Shown in pieces: positions 35,580 to 48,900 of a DNA stretch of 64,000 nt (position 1 is its first letter; every line of letters begins with the position of its first letter). Location of the stretch: assembly GCA_009103225.1 (NCBI GenBank), contig RHPI01002069.1, positions 459,378 through 523,377 on the forward strand, given 5' to 3'. The stretch comes from Chlorokybus atmophyticus. Its lineage: Eukaryota > Streptophyta > Chlorokybophyceae > Chlorokybales > Chlorokybaceae. Made by a program: the position numbers and the translations under genes. The notes under the pieces were generated by a model. The model worked only from the letters and a program-made list of their open reading frames with translations. It ran no database searches and was not told the origin of the DNA.

Positions 35580-36054
35580 TACGTCAGTAGCTTCGGTTAC
35601 ATTGCTAATCATTACATTGTTGATTCCATAACTAAGGTTCATAAGATTGTGCTACATAGCTTAAGTGCTTGATAAAGTACGATGAAATAAAATTGTATTT
35701 TGATTGATTGTATTTTAATTGATTTTCTGTCACTCACAAGCGCTTACATTGATAGCACCAATTTAATGCGATTGCAGTAACTTGCGATTTAAATTAATAT
35801 TGATTGTACATTTGTAGGCACATATTTGATTGAAAATCATAACCGATTGGCCCACACAAAGCTTAACATCAACTTCAGACTTGATGTTGCGGTCGTACGC
35901 ATACATATGCCATAAGTTTTCAACGACATGCAAGAGGCTATAACGCAATGGTGAATGTGAGCAAGTCTTGTGATGAGGAGTTTGCAATTGATTAACAACA
36001 CAATTTGCAACTATGTTCATGATTATAGTATTACACGATTCACCGCTCAGCAAG

Positions 36055-36085
<31 letters not shown>

Positions 36086-36600
36086 ATATATATATGTGTG
36101 TGTGCAATAATATATATGTGTGTGTGTATAAACATGTGTATATACATATGCATATACATACACTTATACATATACATATACATATACACATATATATACA
36201 CATATATAAATACACATATATATGTGCATTTGTTTTCACACATATGGGATTAAAATATATAACTATATATTTATTTCAAAACACATCTACTTTAACCTGA
36301 CCTTCAAATGTAAAATGACCAATAGTACAGACGCAAGCACACACAATGGCACAATAATAAGTAATCATTGCAATATATACAATTGCGCATAACCATCAAA
36401 CATAAACAACGTAAAGCGTCTTGTGGACTCATATAAGACAAGGTGATCAATTGAACAGAACTGGAGCGTTGCGATGCATGCATAAATCTGAAGCCTTGAG
36501 GGGCCATGTAGCACGTTGTGTGCAATGCAGTGCTTGCTAGAACCCTTAAGCACAAGCCACGCACTGACACAAACATAAGCCCGCTCACATCAACACATTA
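35580..36600. other. AT-rich island with TA/TG microsatellite
   Basis: A sharp composition change to AT-rich sequence without recognised genes. It contains the microsatellite at 36055-36235. Open frames in it are reads through the TATATG/CATATA repeat. Confidence 0.5.
36055..36235. repeat. TA/TG/CATATA microsatellite
   Basis: Runs of TATATA, TGTGTG and CATATACATA follow one another for about 180 bases. Alternating purine-pyrimidine sequence of this kind is flexible and prone to slippage. Confidence 0.85.
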
Positions 36601-39051
36601 GCACCAGGGCCCCGAGGCCTAGGCTAGGGCAACACTAAGTGAATGTGTAACATGTACATTTATAATATGGGACATATATGAGGCATGTGGCTCCCCCAAT
36701 CATAGCTGCCATGATGGCAGCGACTTTTACTGCCGTAGCTAGTGATTAAGGCGCCGATATTACAGAATGCAACGGCAGTAAAGTAGTAGAGGCAGCAGCC
36801 AATGTACCTGCCACAATCCCAAAGCGTCGTTAGCAACCGCGGCCATGCACTTAGCCTAGGCCTAGTGTACCACTGGCGCCGCCAGTGAGTTCAACTCATT
36901 ATTAAGTTATACCCGTTAGGGTTGGCAGTAACGGCAAGTAGACGACAAACAGGTCAGTATCCGTTAGGCATAGGCAGTTTCCGTTAAGCAGGCCAACACG
37001 GGTTGGCAATCTCTACTGTAGAGGGTGTGAGACACCCAATGAGACACCCATAAATATAAGTGGCAATGCCTGGTGCATACCATATTATGTATGCGGGCAC
37101 TTACGTGCTCCCCGCATGGCATGTTTGTTGGTGGCGACCTTACCAATCGCATGTCTTCACTTACCATATGGTCCGTCACCTGCTTGCTGCTTGCTGGATC
37201 CGTGCACTTGCATGTGTAACAGACGTTGGCAAAGCATCGTATACAAAAACGCACCTGTGATCTCCAAATACAGCTCCTTAAAGTTGCATTAGTGGTTTCG
37301 CCGCGTTTACATCACCTTGCGTGTGTGATACCCCTCAAGCAACAACCCACACATCCACTTTGCGTGCTCACACACAAAATGGTCCCAACGTGTGGGTAGT
37401 CAAACATATCATACCAACCGAGCCATGACCACATCTAGCTTGGCTGACAATGCGATGTCTAACTATAGGTGAGGTGCCCTTTGGGCCTGATACCCGCAAA
37501 CAAGTCAAGCTTGTTGTAGACGCGGGTGATGAGATGGGTCTCCGGGGTCAGCAACAGCTGCACATCCAGGTAAGGCTCTGTCACCCCCGGGGCGGGCCGC
37601 AGCTGTGCATGACAAGGACAAGATGGCCTCCGAGTATAGACCCCCTGCCAATGCGTCATCACGCATGTACATAAAGGCATGCATGTTGGCTTTGAGAAAA
37701 GTAATTCATGTTTTGGAGGCGCGTGCCCGCTGCATGCATGCATGAGATCATAGACAACGGCAACATAACGTGCATGCATTAGCAGCTTCGCAACGTGTAA
37801 AGGCAAAGTCTGCATTGCGTCGGCGCGAGCAAGGAGAAATTGCATCGACAGATTGAATTGCTGCATAGATGGCATCAATGTTTGGGAGGCGCTAGTGCTT
37901 ACCTTAATGACTTCAACTCATCCAACGACGCCATCGTGCAATGCAAGCAAAAAACAAGGCAATGTACGGTACAAACATCAGGACGATTCTCAACGGTGTC
38001 TTCGTTCATGCAAACCGCCGACGGTTTTAACGATGTTTGCTGCAGTGAGGGGTTTTGCATGGTTAAGTCCTAAATATGGAGATTAAGATTAAGTAATTTG
38101 CGGTGACGAGGAATGATGACATGGACAATCGAAGAGAATTAGAAAGGCGAAAATGGCTATTTGCGATTTTAAAATCAGTAGCGTCATCGAATAAGAATTA
38201 AGTCCATTCTAAGAACTGATGAGCTAACGTTTTTTGCCGATGAAAACCGGCATTCAAAGGCATGATTGCCAACTTGCAAACGCAAATCATGCTTTTTGTA
38301 GGATTGTTGTGCATTACAACTTGCAAGTAAGAAATTATCGACTATAAAAAAAGCAATGTTGCTGACTTCAGGATTGCACTGAACTCGCCATGCACATCGA
38401 TGTGTATAGCAACCCGTCATAGACAAAAATCTTTAAATTCTCATCATTTAAATGATCATACATGCACCGCATTGCATGTATTAAACGTACAATATGTGCG
38501 TATACACATTCACAACATTGCACACATCACATGCACTCATCAGATAATTGCGCAGCACAGCACGCACCACACACACACAGTCGCGCAACACAAATTAACG
38601 AGCCACTTTATGGGTATTGGTTGAATAAACATGGAGCTCTTTGACTTAGGCTTGCAGGAGGGCTAGCTACGTGCAATGCAAGCAGCAGCAACAGCAGGCT
38701 TGCAGATATGACGCATCAACATCAGCAACTTGTGTTCCCCACCTAGGTCGTCGTAGAGCAACATACGCACCTCGCATCAATGTATCACATGTGAGTCAAC
38801 CTTTAAAGTATCAACAACACCAAGTTTGTATGACCAGTACAGTGAGTGCTAAGTGTGTCCACGGTATACCACATATGCAATTGTGTATGTACCATTTCCC
38901 AAGCTATCTCAGCGCATAACAAGCACATAAAGGCTGCACCAACCACGTCCATCCAACACCCAACATCCTGTACACATCATCGAAGAAGGGAGTTGTTCAT
39001 ATGCACACCCAACCTCATTCATCCAAACAGCACTAACAGTCCCCCCCATCC
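36600..39051. other. Spacer without recognised genes
   Basis: Mixed composition. Around 36,895-37,000 there are several copies of a CCGTTAGGCATAGGCAG/CCGTTAGGGTTGGCAG-like word, and CATGCATG runs lie near 37,680 and 37,735. No exon chain or domain was recognised on either strand. Confidence 0.4.
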
Positions 39052-42000
39052 CTACCCCCCCGCCTCGATGCGTCGTCTCCTCTCCGCCCGCAGGTACGCG
39101 CTCCGCCTCCTCGACCTGAACCCGGGGTCCTCCCCGCGCAGGAGGTACCCCGTCGTGTCCGACGAGGACGACGCGTTGCCGTTGCTGCGACGATCGCGAC
39201 GACCGCCATTGCCGGGGGAGGAAGGGCGGCGGCGGTGGGAGGCGGCGGGACGGGATAGGGAGGGGGCTGTTGTGAAGTTGTGTTGAGCTCGTGAGAGATG
39301 TGACATATGCAAGCATGTGGTGTCCGCATGCTAAGTGCATGCATGCTATGTGCATGTTAAGCACACCAGACGCATGACAAAGTAACCTGCATCTTGTCGT
39401 TGTTGGCCAACAAGTTGTACATGCCATAACGCACAAGATGCTTGTTGCTCTGCATGCATGTGTGCAACATGCACCTTGCATGGTGCAAGCAAGGTGCATG
39501 ATGCTTTGCACATGCAAACAGCGCAGTGCGCATACCGTCGGTGGAAACTGTCATGCGGCGACGCTTCTGCTTCGTTGGTGTTGATGCGCGTCTGCTTCCA
39601 TCACTCGGACTCGGAGTCTGGACACGCCACATCAACCATGAGACCAAAGTCCACGTACTATACACGATACTTATAACTTACACAACTTCTATACCACTCA
39701 CTTGAGCACGCCCGGTCTGACCCGCGAGGGCCCACGGCCCCTGCTGCGCTGCCCTCGCAGCCCTCACACGCGCTTCTCTCTCTGCAGCACTCTTAAGGAT
39801 GGCCTTCAGCACCCTACGCCCACCCTTCTCTTTGTCCTCCTCCTCCTCCTCCTCCTCCTCCATGTCGTCCTCATCATCTCCCTCCCATCTGCTGAATGTC
39901 GCAGACTCAGAGCGCTGATACAACGGATCCGATATACGTGTTGATCGCCATGGTATCGCCGACACCGCGTCTCTGGTGGGCATGGATAACGACCGGATGC
40001 GGTAGGGCGGGAGGAGCGGTGGGAGGAAGTTGTTGTTGTTGTTGTTGTGTGGGGTTGAGGGGGAAGGTGAGATGGTTGATGATGGGGGAGTTGTGGGGCG
40101 GTCTTGCATACGCGAGGAGGGGCGCTGGCTGTGGCGGGAGGGTGCGCGCGAGGACGAGCGTGAAGGGGGGGCCGAGGGCCTATAGAGTTGTGTTAAAAGG
40201 AGGAGAGCTGGATGATGGTGGTTGCAAAGGTTGGGAGCAAGAGTTGAATCAACATACACGAACGTTACCATGTGTCGGCTGTCAGGGACTCGGGGCGGTT
40301 GCGCACCGCTTGGTCCTCTTCCCTTGCTGCTGCAACCTGTTGGCAAGAGTACATGTACATGACATGTGACATGCAATGCTGGCAACGCTCAGCGTGCAAC
40401 TCATGTATTCGGGTTCGCATTGAACACTTACAGCCGTACGCCAGGCTCTCCGCTGCTCCTCCCACTGCCTTTGCATCCTCTCCAGCTGCATCACCCTGAC
40501 ACGCAAAGATCTCATCACTAATACAACCAACCTCTTCATTGCTTTGACAAATAACACACATACACACCAGATCTCTCTTTGGTGTAACAACCACACATAC
40601 CATAGCTCCCTCTCGGCTTCAGCGCTCTGTCTGAACCGCCTCCTGACCTTCACAGGCTGCTCGATGAAGCGCTCCACGAAGGAAGCCGACGTGGACGGCT
40701 TCGGCCTCCACGACCTCGCCCAACGCATCGACCCAAACCCACTGCAAGAAATAACTCAACGGTAATGTTGTTGCTTAATTTGATGTTGTTATTGATGACG
40801 TTAGCAATGTTTCCCCAACCTGTCTTGGCTGTCCTTGATATAGGGATGCTTCTTGAACGGGTGCTTGAACCCATGCGCTTGGCGCTGCTGTTGTTGTTGT
40901 AGTTGTTGTTGCTGCTGTTGTTGTATCTGTTCTTGCGACACCCGCTTAGCGCGTGCTCGCCACGACCCGACCACGCTCGTGACGCGCCACACGCTCAACG
41001 GCGTGACGCCAACTTGACGCGCTCGCGCTTGCCCTGTGCTGTTGCTGGGTGCGCCAGGACCTGATTGTTGCTGTCTGGCAGGGAAGGGGTAAGAGGACTT
41101 GGTGTTGGATGATGAGGAGGAGGAGGAGTCGTTGTCTGATGAGGAAGAGGAGGGGTTGGTGGCTGTGGTGAGGGACGTTCTACGGGAGGCGGCGGCGTCT
41201 GCAGCGCCCTCGCGGGAAGCGGTGCTGGATCTGCGAGGTTTGCGGCGCGATCGCGACTTGGTCTGCAGCGCAGATGTTGTTGGTTGATGACACATACACA
41301 CACATATGCGCGCACGCACACACGTGCACACATACACACCTTACTACTGCTTGGCAATCCATACCTTTTTGGCGTGCTGCGGTGGGAGTGAAGGCCTGTC
41401 CAATGTCAATCCGCCATGATCCTCTAACGCGGCCTGCGAACAGAGAAACAAGAGATGTGTACTCTTACATGATATTCAAGCGATCTGCGACTGCCCGCGA
41501 TCCCCACTTGTGTCACATGACAGTTGTGTGCGCTAACCTGCAGCATGGCCTCACGCGCGGCCTCCTCCTCAGCAGCCTTCTGCGCCGCACTGCGGTCTGC
41601 AAGCAGGCTCTGCGTGCGCTCAAGATGCGCCAACTCCTGCGTGAAGTCTGCACACGCACACAACAACCATGAGCACAACACCCACAACTGGGCCAACAAC
41701 AACCACAACAAGTACCATCATCCTGGCCGAAGCGATCGAGCCAGGCCTCAAAGGTGTGTATCTCCTTGAACAGGTCGTAGTCGTCGCCGATGCCGCCGCC
41801 GTTGGCGGAAGCGCCCTTACCCATCTCACCGGCGCGGGCAACAAACTCCGCTGCCTCCTTGCCCTGTGTGACTATTGTTGTGAACACACATGTTTACATA
41901 CACAACCACACATGCGAGCTGCGGGTGCACTCATACCTTGAGAGACATGAAGCGCGCGCGCATCTCGGGTCGCCAGGCACCTTTGGTCCCTTTCCGCCAG

Positions 42001-42855
42001 ACCTGTTACACCCACACACGTAGTTGTGCAAGTTGTGCACATGGCATGAACACCCGGTTGTAAAGCGCACAGCAATGCGTGTATGCGTGCGTGCACGTGT
42101 TCATGCGTCATATACATACCGATTCAAGCACCGCCTCCTCGTTCTCGGACCCAGACGACGACTCTTTGCTCTTCTTCTGCTCATCACCGCCGCCAACAAC
42201 GTTCCCGCCTTTCACCCCGTCCGCTCTTTTCCCACTCTCACCCCCCACCTCACCTCTCACCTCACTGATCAGCCTATCTATCCCAGACTCCCCAACATCC
42301 TGTCCGTATTGCCCCCCTCGGGACCGCAAACGCGAGCGTGGGCGCGAAGAGGGCGGGTCCACACCGTGTCCGTTGGGAGGTGTGCCCGCGCGTGAGAGAG
42401 CCTCAGCGGCCTCGCGTTGGGCGCGGCGACGACGACGTGAGGCTTTTTGGAGGACGCGACGCGCCTCTTCAGCAAGACCAGCTATGTTGCCCTGGTCCTC
42501 ATCGTCATCCCCGTCATCGTGAGACTCACCCTCGTCGTTGTTGGGTGTTGTGTGGCTGTCGTTTGGGGTGCTCGCGCGCGAGGCTGTGCGGGATTTGAGG
42601 GATTTACGGGAGGGGGGACGGGCTGCGGGGAGGAGGTTGAAGTTGTCCGGGAGGGCGTTGTCCTCGTTGTCGTCGCGGCAGGGCTTGTCGCTGTCGGAGG
42701 AGGAGGAGGAGCCGTCCATCTCGGCCGTGAAGAACCTCTCGCCCTCGGACCTGCATGTGTGCGTGTGCGTGTGCGTGCGCGTGAGCGTGCGCGCGCGCGG
42801 GTACGTGCGTGCTTGCGTCATGTATGTGCGTGTGTGCATACGAGCGCTCCTGCGT

Positions 42856-42930
<75 letters not shown>

Positions 42931-45900
42931 NATGCGTGTGTGCGCATGTTTGTATGCGCGTGTGTTGACACGTCCATACACTACGGGTTTCTAATCCAAC
43001 ATGCGCTCACCCCTTGAATTTGTTAAAGACGTTGCTCATCCCGCTCGCAAGCTTGCTATTCACTCTCTCCCCGCTTCCCCTTCCTTCCTGGTTCACCGCT
43101 CCTCTCCTATGCCTGTGCTTCACCCCTGGCGAGCCCGGCCCCTCACTCTGCATCATCATGTCCTGCAAGACACACGATCAAAAATCAGAGCCACGTGGGT
43201 CTGTGTGTAAAGTGTGTGTGTTGTTGTTGGGAGTTGTGTCTGTCTTACCAGGGAGGCGGACTGGAGCCATAGGGAGACGGGTGAGGACGCGGTCGGGCTC
43301 GAGGATAACGGGGAGAAGGGGGATAAGAGGGGTGGAGGAGAGAGCGTGTGCGCGCCGGGAGGAGGACTGAGGAGGATGAAAGGGGGCTTGTGGTGGCTGT
43401 GATGACTCTTGCTCATGGTATGGCCGTTGTTGTTGGTGATTTTGTTGGGTGACGTTGATGATGTTCGTGGTTGTGCATGCGTGGAGGTGTGTGCGTGCGT
43501 AGTAGAGTGTCTGTGTGGTGTGGCGGGCTCCGAGGGCGTTAGCTCCACGCGAGTGTCGAACCCGAGCGCTCGCATGCGTTGGGCTATCCACGCGGGTGTC
43601 AGGTTCACACCCTCACCACCACCATCTCCATCCTCACCCTCATTCAACCCTTTACTATCTTCCTCCTCACTGCTACTACTCCCAGCCGACGAGGACGACC
43701 CCGACGCCGCCATGTTGGGCGACACGGCCGCGCTCCCCTCCTCGTTCATCACGGCGCTCACGCCCTCGTACTGCACCTCAATCACCCGCGTGACGGACTT
43801 CACCAACATCGGGTTCCTTATCAACTCTGCATTAACAACTTCATCGTTATCACCCGCTACACCTTCCCTCTCGACCATGCGTGGACCCGCCGCAACCGAC
43901 ACAACATTAGCCTCGACAACAACGGGTCCACTCTGCAGACGGGTGGGACCGGCCTTGGAGGCCATGTCTCTGTCACGGCGAGACCTAACATTGTTGCTGT
44001 TGGGGTTGGGGTTGGGGTTGTTGTTGGAGGTGTCGGTGGGAGTGGGTGTTGGGGCGACGGTGTTGGTGTCGGCGGGGAACGGGATGGCGAAGGCGTCGGG
44101 GTTGTAGCGGGGAGGCACCAGGCCCTCGCTGGCGCGAGACTTGGCGGAGGGAGGCAAGCTTGCGACCAGGAAGCGGTAGGCTAGGACGGACTCACGCCAG
44201 GCTGACGCAACCTGCCGAGCATGCACGTGCATTGGTGTATCTACTTTGTACGTTTACACGCTTGTACACGTGAGCTCAAACCATTGCGTGCCTAAGTGCG
44301 TGCGTAAGTGCGTGTATGTGCCTGCATGTGTGTATGTGCGTGCGTATCGTAATGTGTGCGCCTCTTCGTGTGCCTCTGCGCCGGTGTGGCGTATGCTTGC
44401 AACTAGGTTCCAGTTAGACCCTCACCCTGATTGGGCTTTTGCTGGCCTCATTACGTTTCGCCTCCTCCTCCTCGCTGCTAGACGACCCCGCCTCCAAATC
44501 ATCCCTAAACCTCTCACTCCCAACAACATCCTCCCCTCCCGCTCCCCTCCCGTTCTCCTCCACGGTGAACCTCCCGTCCCTCCGTTTCGCTTCCCTGGCC
44601 AGCGCGTGTATCCTGCCATCGGCGACGAGCGCGTTGTCGCGGGCGAGCGAGACGGAGCGGAGGGCGGCGCGGTCGCGGAGGGCCGAGGAGAGGAGGGCGA
44701 GGAGGGGGGGGAGGAGGGGAGGGAGGAGGAGGGAGGAGGGGGGGAGAGGGGGAGGGGGAGGGAGAGAGGAGGGGTCGTCGGAAGGAGGGATGATCCTGGG
44801 AGGAGAGAGAGACGTTCAAGCACATGCACAAGCTCATACGTAGATGCTCGCATGCAAACTTAAGATAAGCAAGCATGCGCACACAAGCGCGCGCGCGCGT
44901 AGACACATGTATGCGCGCACACACCAACACGCACGCGCACGCATGAGCACACACATAAGGTCGCGCCCGCACACACACACTCACACACACACTCATGCAA
45001 AAAGCATGCGCATACAAACGCACGTACGTAAGCATGCACGCAAACAATGGTATGTGTATACTGTGCAAGCGTTGATGTGCGTCATACCACTCTCTCACCT
45101 CAAACACGCCCACATCTTGTTGACCAGCGCGCTCTCCGCCCTCGCGAACCTCTCCTTCTTGTTCTTCACCCACTCCCGCACCATCTTCTCTGTCGTCTTC
45201 GGCAGTCTCGCCACTCCCACCAGGCTCTCCTCCACCTTCCTCTCCATCTCCCTCTCCCTCTCCATCTCCTTGACGCGCATGGCCCTGTTCCTCACCATCT
45301 CAACCACCTTGCGCCACAGGAACACATCACCCGACATTGTGGTGCTGTCATTGTTGTTGTTGTTGTTGTTGCGGGCCATCCATGCGGCTACGAGGGTGTG
45401 ACGACGTGTCCTTGCAATAACCATGACGGGCGACACCGAGCGCGCAAGTGTGGGTGGTAGTGTTGGAGGAGTTGATGATGATGTCGATGTGAGGGACGAC
45501 AACATGGCCAGGCGGCGACGGACGGTCTCCGGCGTGTACACGTATCCCCTCCTCGCCTTTCTCACATGATCCACACAACAGTCCCTCATCACCACTCCAC
45601 TGCACCCCAGCCCAGGCAAAGCCTCCAACGCCGCCGACAAAGGCCACCTCTTCTCCTTCTTCGACGTGGACCCGCCGTTGGGCTTGGCATCCTCGGCATG
45701 TTGGGCCTTGTGGCGGTCGGCGACGAGGGCGCGGCCGTGACGAGCCGCGCGACGACGAACGCCGCGACGGAGAGTGGACCAGGCCCACTGCTGGAGGCGA
45801 AGAGGCTGGACAAGGGGGGAGGGGGGAGTATGTGGGTGTGTGTGCGTTTGGGTGGGATGGGAAATGAGTTGTGGAAAAATGGACTTACGTAAGTGAGCAT

Positions 45901-48900
45901 GTGGTGCGCGAGGTAGGAATGCCAGCGGACGCGACGTTTGGCGTAGGAGGACCACGCCAGCCAACACCGCATAAGCTGCACAATCAACCCCATATCAACA
46001 CCCGCATGCAAGCCTGAACGTTGGATCCATCAGTGGCTGATACTCTCCCCACCTGTAGGTGTGGCTTGTCATTCATCAACCCATACGCCGCCACGTGCAC
46101 CACCGCCCCTCGATCCCCAACATCGATCAGTCTCAGCGCCGCGTGCGCCTCGAGGGCGCGGTTGTCGCGCGCGTGGTCGCGGAGAGCCCGCAGACCCGCC
46201 CGGAGCTGGGAACGCACCGCGTTGGCGCGGAGGTCGGCGCGGACCTTGCGGACAAGACGATTGCGCTTTGCTAGGGCCTGTGAGGGGTTGAGAGAACCAT
46301 GAGCACAACACCCACAACTGGGCCAACAACAACCACAACAAGTACCATCATCCTGGCCGAAGCGATCGAGCCAGGCCTCAAAGGTGTGTATCTCCTTGAA
46401 CAGGTCGTAGTCGTCGCCGATGCCGCCGCCGTTGGCGGAAGCGCCCTTACCCATCTCACCGGCGCGGGCAACAAACTCCGCTGCCTCCTTGCCCTGTGTG
46501 ACTATTGTTGTGAACACACATGTTTACATACACAACCACACATGCGAGCTGCGGGTGCACTCATACCTTGAGAGACATGAAGCGCGCGCGCATCTCGGGT
46601 CGCCAGGCACCTTTGGTCCCTTTCCGCCAGACCTGTTACACCCACACACGTAGTTGTGCAAGTTGTGCACATGGCATGAACACCCGGTTGTAAAGCGCAC
46701 AGCAATGCGTGTATGCGTGCGTGCACGTGTTCATGCGTCATATACATACCGATTCAAGCACCGCCTCCTCGTTCTCGGACCCAGACGACGACTCTTTGCT
46801 CTTCTTCTGCTCATCACCGCCGCCAACAACGTTCCCGCCTTTCACCCCGTCCGCTCTTTTCCCACTCTCACCCCCCACCTCACCTCTCACCTCACTGATC
46901 AGCCTATCTATCCCAGACTCCCCAACNCCCCTCGCCTGCGCACCTTCTCCTTCAACATCCTGTTCCTCTGTTCCACCGCCGCCCCCCACGCCTTCCTCAT
47001 CGCCTTGCACTTCGCCACATACGCCCGCAACCGGTCGAAGCTCCTCCCCGTCCACGCGAGCGCCTGCAGCGACGACGCGCGTTCGCGCAGTGTCGAAGAA
47101 CGCTTGTGGTCCCAGAGCCAGAGGTCCCAGAGGGGGAGGCGGGGGCGGAAGACGGGGACGGGGAGGGAGAGACGGTCGGCGACCTGATGCACATGAAGAC
47201 AGGCGTGGTGAGGAGGTGAATCAGTGTTGCTGTCTTATATGCAACCCAATGCACTAGTAGGTTAATCCTGCTTGTAGTAGCAGTAGCCTTCTGTTGCTGT
47301 TGGTTATGCTACACGTAGCTGGAGCCGCAATCAGCAACCAATAGCAGTAAGCTGCTGTTACTTACAGTTGTACTACTACTTGTACAACTTGCAGTCCTGA
47401 GTTTACAAGCAGTAGCAATGCTGATTGTAATAGCCTACTCTTGGTGTTTATGTGATTGTAAGCGCGGATGATATTTTATTTCGATATGTTATCGGTGCGC
47501 GAACCTTGCACATGGCGTATCGGAACCAGAACTGGAACCCTACGCGCAGGCGATCGGTTTCTCGCGCCTTGGCAAAGATCGCGAACGCCGCTCCCGCACG
47601 CGCTCGCGCACCTTTGCGCAACGTCACGAGCGCTCTCCACGCCTGACCATCACAACACAACGACAATAATAATAAGGCGGAAGAGGAGGTGGACACAACA
47701 ATAACAGTAATAACACTGTACCTTTAGGGTGCGCAGGGTCAGGCGTAACGGGATCTGGCGCTCGGCCACAATGGCGAGAAGGTGTGCGAGAGTGGGCCGT
47801 TGGGGTGGGAGGAGCGTGAGGGTTGTATTGTCGGCACCGGCGTCATGTTGGTTTGAGTGCGTGATGTTGTTCATGCGTGTGGGAACGGCGCACACGCGCC
47901 AAACCTGGATGGCTGGAATCTACACGCCACAGTGCATGTTGGACTGTTTTGTCATATTCACCCACCCACATGCACACACGCATGCACACCGACACACACC
48001 TGTGCGTGTTGGAGAGAGGCAGTGAGGGCAGCAGCGAGGCGTGAAGCGAAGAGCGAGACCTCCCGCATGCGCTCGGCCCACGCCCTGAACGCCCTCCGCA
48101 TGCGCACCCGCCTCGCATTCCTTCCCGCTGAGCGCACATACATTACGTTCACCCAACTTGTCCACACGGCTGCTTGCAAAGAACAAAGAACACCACAACA
48201 ACACAAGTACACACACAACACACCTAGCACCCAGTTGCGCCATATGCGAGCCGCTGGTGCCGCCTTATTCAACCTGCTGCGCTTCGTCAACGCGCGCAAC
48301 CGCCCAAAAAACCTCACCGCCTGCGTGACACACAACACCTCCATCACTCCCACACCACCCCAACAACAACAACAACAACAACCAAAACAACGTCGTCACA
48401 CACAGCCCTCACCATCAACGCCCGCCACCTAGACTGAATCCTCACGGCGGCGTGGTCTGCCATCTGCGCGCGTCGGTGCTCGCGGACAAACTCCTCGATC
48501 TCACGCAGGGTGTCCGGGGCCTGTTGGGTGGCATCTACACCATCATGTGACATGTTGTGTGGGAGGAGTGCGAGGTGGGGGATGGAACCAACACGCGAAG
48601 GAGAAGCCCACATGGACGGGACCGGAGATGGTGAAGACGAGTGGGAAGACCTCTCTCTTGTCAAAGGTGTTGTTGTTGTGTGCGTTTGACCACTCTTAAT
48701 GTTCCATCTGCCACTCTGCTTTCTAGCCAGGTGCTTCTCCTCCTCCTCGTGCTTGTGGTCCTTCTCGTCCATGTGGTCTTGTGTGCATGTGCACGGGCGT
48801 ACGTGTGACGCGCGCGAGCGCTTAAGCGCCGACGAGGAGGAGGGGGAGGACGACAAGGTGGAGAGGGAGGAGGGGAGGAGGGCGGAGGAGCGGGAGTACG

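Larger units (their letters stand above)
34711..35580. other. Upstream spacer with telobox and CCTGG repeats
   Basis: No gene was recognised. A perfect telobox AAACCCTAA is at 35241-35249 on the plus strand, and CCTGG-type repeats fill 35141-35170. It is upstream of the plant-type gene starting at 34710 and may hold its promoter. The 294-codon open frame on the minus strand across this area has no domain and overlaps the first exon in another frame. Confidence 0.4.

Noticed and set aside
36013-36300. Open frames of Ile/Tyr/Val/Cys repeats
   Set aside because: Reads through a TATATG microsatellite in an AT-rich island.
41669-41941. Plus-strand open frames repeated at 46299-46571, looking like a duplicated gene
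   Set aside because: They are antisense frames of the 632-bp direct repeat; the minus-strand frame with [12 protein letters not shown] is the plausible exon.
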